Positions 1 to 5,942 of a DNA stretch of 5,942 nt are shown piece by piece (positions within the stretch are counted from its first letter, which is position 1; every line of letters starts with the position of its first letter). A program made the position numbers and the translations under genes. Source of the DNA: Spirosoma sp. (GTDB lineage: Bacteria; Bacteroidota; Bacteroidia; Cytophagales; Spirosomataceae); the NCBI GenBank assembly GCA_028288385.1, contig JAQBNX010000562.1, forward strand, positions 1 through 5,942, in the 5' to 3' direction. The notes beneath the pieces were generated by a model. The model saw nothing but the letters and a program-made list of their open reading frames with translations, did no database searches and had not been told where the DNA came from.

Positions 1-1422
1 CAGGTATATGGTTACAACGAGGTTATGGGCGATGAGATTGGCGTTGAAGCAGCCAACCAGTACGTCAATCAAATTGGGGCGCCGGATGTAGTGATCTTAG
101 ACGATGGAACCAAGGTGGCAAATCCCAACTCACCTAATCAGCAAGTGCAGCTCATCCGCGATATCAACCAGAACGCCAACGCTGGTAATAACCCGCTGTA
201 CTGGGAGTGGACGTATATGTATAGCCTCAACGGAGCAATGAACAAAGTGATCGAACTGGCCAATCAGACTAAATTCTCTGGCGATGCAGCCACCAAGAAA
301 AATACGTTGCTGGCCTGGGCTTACTGGTGGAAAGGATTTGCTTACGCCCGCATTGGCTCTATCTACTACGCCGGTATTATTAATAACTCGACGAATGGAA
401 CCAACGGAGATTACGTGATTCACGATAAGATTATTGATGAGTCGAATGCCAACCTGGACAAAGCCACTACTGCGCTGACAGCCGCCACCAGCCTCGATGA
501 TTACAGCTCGGTAATGGGTCGTCTTATTCCAAGCTTTAATCAAGTAGGAAAAGGGCGTGTTCCGACAGTGGCCATGTTCAAACGACAAATCAATACCCTC
601 AAGGCCCGTAACATCCTGGTCAACACCCGCACCAGCGCCATGACGCCTGCTCAGTGGGGACAAATTCTGGTCCTCGCCAACGACGGTATTCAGGAGGCAG
701 ACAACGTGTTTACAGGCCGCTCGAACGAAAACGCCGACCTGCTGTCGGCAACGGCCGGTACGGTGGCTGCCAAAGCTACCGGCGATCCGGGCAAGGGAAT
801 TACGTATAAAATTAGTGAGCGCCTGATTCAGGATTTCAAAGCGGGCGACAAGCGGCTGGCCAACAACTTCACGCAACTCGCCAATCCCTGGATTGGCAAC
901 AGCGACCGGGGTAATTCATTCAACACGCGCTGGTCGCTGGTTGATGGCGGCAAAGGGCTGCCAGGGGTGACCGTTATCAGCAATCGGTCGGCGGGTGCTA
1001 CAGAACTGTACATTGCTGGCTCATACGAAGAGAACGAACTCATAAAAGCCGAAGCCAAACTCAACACCGGCGATATTGCGGGTGGCTTAAAATCCATTGA
1101 TGTCGTTCGGACCTACCAGGGAGCCGGTCTGGCAGCCCTGTCTGGCCTTGGCCTGGCCGATGCCAAAGAAGAACTACGCCGGGAACGCCGGGTAGGGTTG
1201 GCGTTACGTGGTCTGTCGTTCTATGATGCCCGCCGGATGGGTATCGTTGACGACGTAGCGAAAGGCGGTGGCCGTAAAGAAGCCGTGGTGCTGGACCGGG
1301 TTGGTAAAGTAAATACCAATGCCACCATCAACTACAACTTCCTTGATTATTGGGATGTGCCGGATAATGAATTGAAATATAACCCGGCGACTTCAGGTGC
1401 CGTTATCAAAAATCCGAGATAA
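1..1422 (+). CDS. SusD/RagB family outer-membrane nutrient-binding lipoprotein, 5'-truncated
   Basis: Family proteins are surface lipoproteins that cap a SusC-type TonB-dependent transporter and help capture glycans or peptides for import. The reading frame is open from base 1, so the signal peptide and lipobox cysteine lie outside the window; 473 residues and the TAA stop remain, probably most of a protein of about 500 residues. The C-terminal half carries the family hallmarks, in fragment numbering: a helix beginning EENELIKAEAKLNTGD at about 343, the arginine-rich ELRRERRVGLALRGLSFYD stretch at 391-409, and a closing YWDVPDNELKYNP at 450-462, the counterpart of the usual terminal P-x-x-E-x-x-x-NP motif. 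The N-terminal half is rich in aromatic residues and helices, as expected for the TPR-like scaffold. A susC partner would be expected just upstream. A strong hairpin follows the stop, so this is probably the last gene of its unit. The ligand cannot be predicted; the family assignment is firm. Confidence 0.93.
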   Translation, partial: QVYGYNEVMGDEIGVEAANQYVNQIGAPDVVILDDGTKVANPNSPNQQVQLIRDINQNANAGNNPLYWEWTYMYSLNGAMNKVIELANQTKFSGDAATKKNTLLAWAYWWKGFAYARIGSIYYAGIINNSTNGTNGDYVIHDKIIDESNANLDKATTALTAATSLDDYSSVMGRLIPSFNQVGKGRVPTVAMFKRQINTLKARNILVNTRTSAMTPAQWGQILVLANDGIQEADNVFTGRSNENADLLSATAGTVAAKATGDPGKGITYKISERLIQDFKAGDKRLANNFTQLANPWIGNSDRGNSFNTRWSLVDGGKGLPGVTVISNRSAGATELYIAGSYEENELIKAEAKLNTGDIAGGLKSIDVVRTYQGAGLAALSGLGLADAKEELRRERRVGLALRGLSFYDARRMGIVDDVAKGGGRKEAVVLDRVGKVNTNATINYNFLDYWDVPDNELKYNPATSGAVIKNPR

Positions 1423-1446
1423 CTTAACGTATTTACGGCTACTATT

Positions 1447-1485
1447 ACGACAAAGGCCCCTGCCAGTGGCGGGGGCCTTTGTCGT
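1447..1485. terminator. Probable bidirectional intrinsic terminator between convergent genes
   Basis: Two 18-base arms (1447-1464 and 1468-1485) are complementary throughout except for one G-T wobble, around a three-base loop (AGT). The core is the G+C-rich GGCCCC/GGGGCC, flanked by AAAGG and CCTTT. It lies 24 bases after the susD-like stop and 29 bases beyond the mraY stop on the other strand, so it can end both transcripts. No long T run follows on either side; the only T-rich part is the CCTTTGTCGT arm itself. Termination is therefore inferred from stem strength and position. Confidence 0.8.
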
Positions 1486-1514
1486 ATGTACTACTTACTC
1501 CATTCTCCACATGC

Positions 1515-2723
1515 TTACCGCAGTTTGAGCGTAGCGAGGGCGAGCACTGCCAGAATAATCCCCACAATCCAGAAACGGGTTACCAGTTTGGCCTCGTGGT
1601 ATCCTTTCTTCTGGAAGTGGTGGTGCAGGGGCGACATCAGGAATATTCGCCTGCCCTCCCCAAATTTTCGTTTCGTGTATTTAAAATAGCTAACCTGCAT
1701 AATCACCGATACCAGTTCAACCAGAAAAATGCCACAGATGATAGGAATCATTAACTCTTTGCGAATGGCCAGAAACAGCACGGCAATGACGCCCCCCAGC
1801 ATAAGACTGCCTGTGTCACCCATGAATACCTGTGCCGGGTAAGAGTTGTACCAAAGGAATCCCACGCAGGCCCCTACAAAAGCGGCACAGAAAATGACGA
1901 GTTCGCCCGCATTCGGAATGTACATGATGTTTAGATACTGCGAAAACACCTTGTTACCCGAAAGATAGGCCAGCACACCAATCGTTAGACCAATAATGAC
2001 CGATGTACCAGCCGCCAGTCCGTCAATGCCATCGGTGATGTTGGCCCCGTTCGAAACAGCCGTAATGATGAAAATACAAATCACTACGTAAATTATCCAG
2101 GTGTAGTTATCCGGCAGAAACCCGAACAGCAGCGAGCTATAATCAAATTCGTTGTTTTTGAGAAATGGAACCGTCGTCAGCGTCGATTTTATGTCTTGAT
2201 AAACATCCGGCACATTCGACGTACTGAGCAGGCGGGGCGCATATTTTCTTATTTTCACATACTCGCTGAAATACAGTGTCAGGCCAACAATAAGCCCCAG
2301 GCCAACCTGTCCGATGACCTTGAACCAGCCGGCAAGTCCTTCCTTGTTCTTCTTGAATACTTTAATGTAATCGTCCAGAAAACCGATGAGACCGGTCCAG
2401 ACCGTAGAGACGAGCGCCAGAATGACGTAGACATTGGATAATTTGGCAAATAACAGGGCGGGAATCAGCAGCGACGCCAGGATAATGAAGCCACCCATCG
2501 TTGGCGTACCGCGCTTTTGCATTTGTCCTTCCAGCCCCAGATCGCGTATGGCCTCACCGATCTGGAGGTTACGGAGTGTATCAATAATTCGCCGGCCAAA
2601 TACAGCGGCCACTAACAGCGACGTTACGACGGCCCCCAGTGCCCGAAATGAAATGTATTGGAAAACCCCCGCACCGGGAAAATTATAACGTTCGTCGAGA
2701 AACTGGAATAGGTAATAAAGCAT
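1515..2723 (-). CDS. mraY: Phospho-N-acetylmuramoyl-pentapeptide-transferase (MraY, lipid I synthase)
   Basis: This integral inner-membrane enzyme transfers phospho-MurNAc-pentapeptide from its UDP carrier to undecaprenyl phosphate, making lipid I and releasing UMP with Mg2+. The 402-residue protein has many hydrophobic segments and the full family signature set: KRGTPTMGG at 70-78, the aspartate pair in GFLDDYIK (D117, D118), NGANITDGIDGLAAG at 225-239, NSYPAQVFMGDTGS at 293-305 with the catalytic-type aspartate D303, and the MSPLHHHF histidine triad at H367-H369. It is longer than the roughly 360-residue E. coli enzyme; most of the excess lies between the DD pair and the TDGIDG motif, around 155-208, a polar stretch I recall as typical of Bacteroidota MraY. 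The ATG start gives the expected short N-terminal segment before the first membrane helix; no Shine-Dalgarno sequence precedes it. It follows murE on the same strand after 97 bases and converges on the susD-like gene. Confidence 0.98.
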   Translation of the reverse strand: MLYYLFQFLDERYNFPGAGVFQYISFRALGAVVTSLLVAAVFGRRIIDTLRNLQIGEAIRDLGLEGQMQKRGTPTMGGFIILASLLIPALLFAKLSNVYVILALVSTVWTGLIGFLDDYIKVFKKNKEGLAGWFKVIGQVGLGLIVGLTLYFSEYVKIRKYAPRLLSTSNVPDVYQDIKSTLTTVPFLKNNEFDYSSLLFGFLPDNYTWIIYVVICIFIITAVSNGANITDGIDGLAAGTSVIIGLTIGVLAYLSGNKVFSQYLNIMYIPNAGELVIFCAAFVGACVGFLWYNSYPAQVFMGDTGSLMLGGVIAVLFLAIRKELMIPIICGIFLVELVSVIMQVSYFKYTKRKFGEGRRIFLMSPLHHHFQKKGYHEAKLVTRFWIVGIILAVLALATLKLR

Positions 2724-2744
2724 CTACAAATAGCAAAAGAGTGG

Positions 2745-2772
2745 ATGAGCGATACTGGTATGAGATACTGGT
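2745..2772. repeat. Imperfect two-copy tandem repeat in the murE-mraY gap
   Basis: ATGAGCGATACTGGT (2745-2759) is followed at once by ATGAGATACTGGT (2760-2772). The second copy equals the first with two bases removed. The repeat lies 22 bases upstream of the mraY start, inside its presumed leader. It could be a chance slippage duplication or a paired protein-binding site; the sequence does not decide between them. Confidence 0.6.
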
Positions 2773-2803
2773 TGAAGACGTGTTACATATACGGTGCCTG
2801 TTG

Positions 2804-2811
2804 CAAAAGTA
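2804..2811 (-). promoter_or_regulatory. Candidate Bacteroidota -7 promoter box for mraY
   Basis: On the minus strand this reads TACTTTTG, an exact match to the TAnnTTTG -7 consensus of Bacteroidota primary-sigma promoters. It lies in the gap after the murE stop and about 80 bases upstream of the mraY start. The -33 partner is poor: only a CTG, not TTG, occurs about 18 bases further upstream, inside the end of murE. It may give mraY some transcription independent of murE, but an 8-base motif with four fixed T residues can arise by chance. Confidence 0.4.
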
Positions 2812-2820
2812 TTTCCTCTT

Positions 2821-4305
2821 TTACTCATTCAGGCTTTCTAGTGTCGAAAATGATTCCCGCAGTACCGCCCGGTCGTCAAACTCATACTTTATGCCGGCAA
2901 CGTCCTGGTACGTTTCGTGGCCTTTTCCTGCCACCAGAATAATATCGTTGGGCTGAGCCATGGCTACGGCCTGCCGAATGGCCTCGCGTCGGTCTTCGAT
3001 CACCAGGGTCTTTTTTATGTCAACGGGCGAGACACCAGCCTGCATTTGCGCCAGAATAGCCATCGGGTCTTCGTGGCGGGGGTTGTCAGACGTTAGAATA
3101 ACGCGGTTGCTAAACCGGCATGCAATGTCAGCCATAATTGGCCGCTTGGCCATATCACGGTTGCCCCCGCAGCCAACAACCGTAATAATTTGCGGCATAT
3201 GATCCTGCTCGTCGGCCTGCCGCAGTCCATTGATGGTCTCGAGTACATTTTGCAGGGCGTCGGGCGTGTGGGCATAATCAACAATACCCACAATGCTATT
3301 GGGTGATACGACCTGCTCAAAGCGACCAGGTGGGGGCGTAATGCCCGATAGCAGGGTTAGCACATCAGCTGGGTCTTCACCCAGCAGCATGGCCGTTCCA
3401 TAAACGCTCAGCAGATTGTAGCCATTGAAGCGGCCTATAAGTTTGAACCATACTTCCTGGCCATCCACGAGCATATTCAGGCCAAACAAACTGTCGGCAA
3501 TAATCTTGCCTTTAAACGTCGCCAGCGTCAGAAGCGAGTACGTCTCTTTGCGTGCGGCTGTATTCTGGAGCATAACCAGACCGCGTTTATCATCAATGTT
3601 TGTTAGCGCGAAGGCCGATGCCGGAAGTTGGTCAAAAAAGCCTTTCTTGGCCCGAATGTAATTATCGAATGTCTGGTGAAAATCGAGGTGGTCGTGGGTA
3701 ATATTGGTAAAGATGCCACCTGCAAACGTTAGGCCTGTAATACGCTCCTGCACTACCGCGTGGGAACTGACCTCCATGAATACGTGCGTACAGCCATGAG
3801 TCAACATCTGGGTCAGCAGTTGATTGATCGTGATGGCGTCGGGAGTGGTATGGGTAGCCGCAATCACCTGATCGTTGATCTGATTCTGCACTGTCGAAAG
3901 TAAGCCGCACCGATAGCCAAGTGCCCGAAATAACCGGAACAACAACGTAGCGACAGAGGTCTTGCCGTTGGTACCCGTTACGCCAATAAGTTTGAGTTTT
4001 TGCGACGGTTTCTCATACAGGGTGGCGGCAGCAAAACCGAGGGCCCGCGCCGGATTCTCTACCTGCACATAAGCCACGGCAGGGTCGGTATGCTTAGGTA
4101 GCTCCTCGCACAAAACAGCCACGGCACCCTGTTGAACAGCCGTTTCAATGAAGTTATGTCCATCGGTGACGGTGCCGCGAACAGCCACGAACAAACTGCC
4201 AGGGCCTGCTTTTCGCGAGTCCATCGTCAGGCTGGTAATGTCCGTGTTCATGCTGCCAGCCGTAGCCAGCAGCGGGATTCTATAAAGAAGATCTTTGAGT
4301 TGCAT
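2821..4305 (-). CDS. murE: UDP-N-acetylmuramoyl-L-alanyl-D-glutamate--2,6-diaminopimelate ligase (MurE)
   Basis: This cytoplasmic ATP-dependent amide ligase adds the third residue of the peptidoglycan stem peptide. All three Mur-ligase domains are visible in the 494-residue protein: an N-terminal UDP-substrate domain with DSRKAGPGSLFVAVRG (29-44); a central ATPase domain with the P-loop GVTGTNGKT (108-116), TTPDA (153-157), EVSSHA (178-183), THDHLDFH (203-210) and the lysine of RAKKGFF (about 220), which aligns with the carbamylated lysine of E. coli MurE; and a C-terminal domain with DYAHTPDAL (343-351), DNPR (407-410) and GKGHE (460-464). DNPR is the known meso-diaminopimelate recognition motif, in contrast to the lysine-adding enzymes, so DAP-type peptidoglycan is predicted. 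The ATG at 4305-4303 is preferred over an in-frame TTG three codons upstream (4314-4312), because ATG is the commoner start and MQLKDLL is a typical MurE beginning. It is probably cotranscribed with mraY. ftsI, its usual upstream neighbour, is absent. Confidence 0.98.
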   Translation of the reverse strand: MQLKDLLYRIPLLATAGSMNTDITSLTMDSRKAGPGSLFVAVRGTVTDGHNFIETAVQQGAVAVLCEELPKHTDPAVAYVQVENPARALGFAAATLYEKPSQKLKLIGVTGTNGKTSVATLLFRLFRALGYRCGLLSTVQNQINDQVIAATHTTPDAITINQLLTQMLTHGCTHVFMEVSSHAVVQERITGLTFAGGIFTNITHDHLDFHQTFDNYIRAKKGFFDQLPASAFALTNIDDKRGLVMLQNTAARKETYSLLTLATFKGKIIADSLFGLNMLVDGQEVWFKLIGRFNGYNLLSVYGTAMLLGEDPADVLTLLSGITPPPGRFEQVVSPNSIVGIVDYAHTPDALQNVLETINGLRQADEQDHMPQIITVVGCGGNRDMAKRPIMADIACRFSNRVILTSDNPRHEDPMAILAQMQAGVSPVDIKKTLVIEDRREAIRQAVAMAQPNDIILVAGKGHETYQDVAGIKYEFDDRAVLRESFSTLESLNE

Positions 4306-4658
4306 AGTAGTCAACTAGGTACGAACGGGCCATTTTATACTGAACTACCAACACGCTGACGGCCCAACGGATCCAGTACATCCATTCCAACCCGTCGGCC
4401 GATGCACATTGGCGGCAGGCCGCTACTGGTCGAGTGCAAAAAAACAGGTTGAGAGCGGGTTTAGCTAATTTAAAGGCAGACCAGCACAAGATTGTTAGCC
4501 AGCGCCTAACTTATCAAAGCCATTCAGCGATGTAATCCAGACCTGACAGCCAACTAGCGCATACTACCCGTAATTTTTTGAAAACCCCACTGTTTATAAG
4601 GCCGACCAGTTATTTTTGCAGCGGCTATGGCCGTTTTGCCCAATTTTACCAAGCCCTC
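4306..4658. other. Divergent intergenic region between murE and pyk
   Basis: This stretch of 353 bases lies between the murE start (minus strand) and the pyk start (plus strand). It must hold promoters for both, but only the pyk side shows a convincing -7 box. On the minus strand the best near-match is TGGCTTTG (4522-4515), with no TTG at a suitable distance, so no murE promoter is assigned. Two small inverted repeats occur: GTTAG/CTAAC around 4494-4510 with a seven-base loop, and GCGG/CCGC at 4412-4423 with a four-base loop. Both are too short to call functional. A minus-strand open frame of 69 codons covers 4489-4280 but runs into murE and resembles no family I recognise. I see no tRNA-like or riboswitch-like structure. 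Confidence 0.6.
4611..4618 (+). promoter_or_regulatory. Candidate Bacteroidota -7 promoter box for pyk
   Basis: TATTTTTG matches the TAnnTTTG consensus exactly and ends 40 bases before the pyk ATG. A start point some 6-8 bases downstream would leave a leader of about 33 bases, a normal length. The -33 element is weak: only CTG/TGTTT at about 4590-4595 sits near the right spacing. Position, orientation and the absence of another candidate support the call. Confidence 0.55.
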
Positions 4659-5942
4659 ATGTCCAAAAAAACCAAGATCGTGGCTACCATTGGCCCGGCC
4701 TCCGAAACGAAAGAACAATTGCTGGCATTGGCCACGGCGGGCGTAAACGTCTTCCGGCTCAATTTTTCTCACGGCACCCACGAAGATCACCTCATGCGGC
4801 TCAACCGCATTCGCGAAATTAATAAGGAGTTCAACCTTAACCTGTGCGTACTCCAGGACTTGCAGGGGCCAAAGATCAGGATTGGTAACGTAGCCGAAAA
4901 GGACGGCGTTATGCTGGTGGCAGGTAGTCAGCTTATTTTCACCAACGACGACATCATCGGAACGGCCGAACGGGTTAGTACTCCGTATAAAGACATGTAC
5001 CGCGACGTGCACCCGGGCGAGCGTATCCTGATGGACGATGGCAAGCTCGAAGTACGGGTGGTTGGCAAAGAAGGCACCGACGTCGTTACGGAAGTCGTGT
5101 ATGGTGGATTAATGAAATCCAAAAAAGGCGTCAACCTGCCCAACACGAAGGTATCCATGCCGGCCGTGACCGAAAAAGATTGGGCTGACCTCGAATTTGG
5201 TCTCGAAAATAATGCCGAATGGATCGCACTCTCTTTCGTGCGCGAAGCGTCCGAGATTCTCGAAATCAAAGAATACATCCGGTCAAAGGGTAAGAACTGC
5301 CGGGTCATCGCCAAAATCGAAAAGCCAGAAGCCATTGTCAATATTGACGAAATCATTGCCGCTACCGATGGGCTGATGGTGGCGCGGGGTGACCTTGGCG
5401 TTGAACTGCCGGCTGAGGAGGTCCCGATGATTCAGAAGATGCTGGTGGAAAAGTGTAACCGGGCAGCCAAGCCCGTGATTGTGGCGACTCAGATGCTCGA
5501 AAGTATGATTGATGCGCCCCGTCCCACCCGCGCCGAAATCAACGACATTGCCAACTCCGTGATGGATGGTGCCGACGCCGTGATGCTTAGCGCCGAAACA
5601 GCGTCGGGTAAGTACCCAATTCTGTCAGTAGAGGCCATGGCCAACACAATTCGGCAGGTGGAAACCACTACAGATAAAATCTATTACCGATACCACGCGC
5701 AGGTAAACGAGCACCCATCCGAGAACGCCATTAATGACAACGTCGTGATGAGCGCCTGCCGACTGGCACGCGACACAAAAGCCAAGGCTGTTATTGGCAT
5801 CACTAACTCAGGCTACACGGCCGTTCGGCTTTCGCACCACCGCCCCAAAGCCGATTTGTTCGTGTTCTCGAACGACGCCCAGTTACGTAATACACTGGGT
5901 CTGTACTGGGGCGTTCAGGTGTTGCCCTACGAACCAAATACG
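4659..5942 (+). CDS. pyk: Pyruvate kinase, 3'-truncated by the window end
   Basis: This enzyme catalyses the last step of glycolysis, phosphoenolpyruvate plus ADP to pyruvate plus ATP, in the cytoplasm. The frame starts MSKKTKIVATIGPAS, the classic N-terminus, and stays open for 428 codons to the last base; about 45-50 residues of a usual 475 or so are missing. Active-site elements are intact: R33, N35 and S37 in VFRLNFSHG and D67 in QDLQGPKIR (phosphate, substrate and K+ contacts in the family), the catalytic lysine K219 and Mg2+ ligand E221 in VIAKIEKPEAI, D245 in the ARGDLGVELP loop, and T277 in VATQMLESM. Residues from about 71 to 170 form the mobile B domain, and the C domain begins near 345. 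Its far end, where effectors bind in many family members, lies partly outside the window, so allosteric type cannot be judged. No Shine-Dalgarno sequence precedes the ATG. It is transcribed divergently from murE. Confidence 0.98.
   Translation, partial: MSKKTKIVATIGPASETKEQLLALATAGVNVFRLNFSHGTHEDHLMRLNRIREINKEFNLNLCVLQDLQGPKIRIGNVAEKDGVMLVAGSQLIFTNDDIIGTAERVSTPYKDMYRDVHPGERILMDDGKLEVRVVGKEGTDVVTEVVYGGLMKSKKGVNLPNTKVSMPAVTEKDWADLEFGLENNAEWIALSFVREASEILEIKEYIRSKGKNCRVIAKIEKPEAIVNIDEIIAATDGLMVARGDLGVELPAEEVPMIQKMLVEKCNRAAKPVIVATQMLESMIDAPRPTRAEINDIANSVMDGADAVMLSAETASGKYPILSVEAMANTIRQVETTTDKIYYRYHAQVNEHPSENAINDNVVMSACRLARDTKAKAVIGITNSGYTAVRLSHHRPKADLFVFSNDAQLRNTLGLYWGVQVLPYEPNT

Noticed and set aside
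130..876. 248-codon open frame on the minus strand opposite the SusD-family gene
   Set aside because: It lies fully antisense to a gene with clear family motifs, its translation resembles no family, and it looks like a codon-bias shadow.
4312..4314. TTG as the murE start codon
   Set aside because: An ATG three codons downstream gives a typical MurE N-terminus, and no ribosome-binding sequence favours the TTG.
4280..4489. 69-codon minus-strand frame just upstream of murE, considered as an ftsL or ftsI remnant
   Set aside because: It overlaps the murE start out of frame, and its cysteine- and tryptophan-rich translation shows no FtsL or penicillin-binding-protein motif.
4494..4510. Small inverted repeat GTTAG/CTAAC in the murE-pyk gap, considered as an operator or attenuator
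   Set aside because: A five-base stem with a seven-base loop is expected by chance in a region of this size.
4627..4746. ATG at 4627 opening a 39-codon frame that overlaps the pyk start, a possible regulatory upstream ORF
   Set aside because: It would begin almost at the predicted transcript start, overlaps pyk out of frame, and has no leader-peptide features such as runs of a single amino acid.
4554..5012. 152-codon minus-strand frame overlapping the pyk start and promoter region
   Set aside because: It is antisense to the well-supported N-terminus of pyruvate kinase and has no recognisable domain.

Overview
The window reads as chromosomal DNA from a Gram-negative Bacteroidota. The evidence is a SusD/RagB-family gene, a MraY with an expanded mid-region like those I recall from Bacteroidota, two TAnnTTTG-type promoter boxes, and starts without Shine-Dalgarno sequences. 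The moderately high G+C and protein style would fit the Cytophagales (a Spirosoma-like lineage), but that placement is inference. I see no mobile element, CRISPR array, tRNA, rRNA or undescribed multi-gene system. This is mostly housekeeping sequence.

Layout: (1) 1-1422, plus strand: the last 473 codons of a SusD/RagB nutrient-uptake lipoprotein whose 5' end lies outside the window. (2) 1423-1514: a short gap between convergent genes, holding a strong near-perfect hairpin that probably ends transcription from both sides. (3) 1515-2723, minus strand: mraY. (4) 2724-2820: a 97-base gap with a small imperfect tandem repeat and a possible mraY promoter box. (5) 2821-4305, minus strand: murE. (6) 4306-4658: a 353-base divergent intergenic region with a candidate pyk promoter. 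(7) 4659-5942, plus strand: pyruvate kinase, cut off by the window end.

murE and mraY act close together in peptidoglycan precursor synthesis. MurE adds meso-diaminopimelate to UDP-MurNAc-L-Ala-D-Glu in the cytoplasm. After MurF (not in the window) adds D-Ala-D-Ala, MraY transfers the phospho-MurNAc-pentapeptide to undecaprenyl phosphate at the inner membrane, giving lipid I. In many bacteria these genes sit inside the large division and cell wall (dcw) cluster. Here they form an isolated pair, with pyk where ftsI is expected and a SusD gene where murD/ftsW/murG are expected. That is the most notable organisational point. The pyk and susD genes have no evident functional link to the pair.
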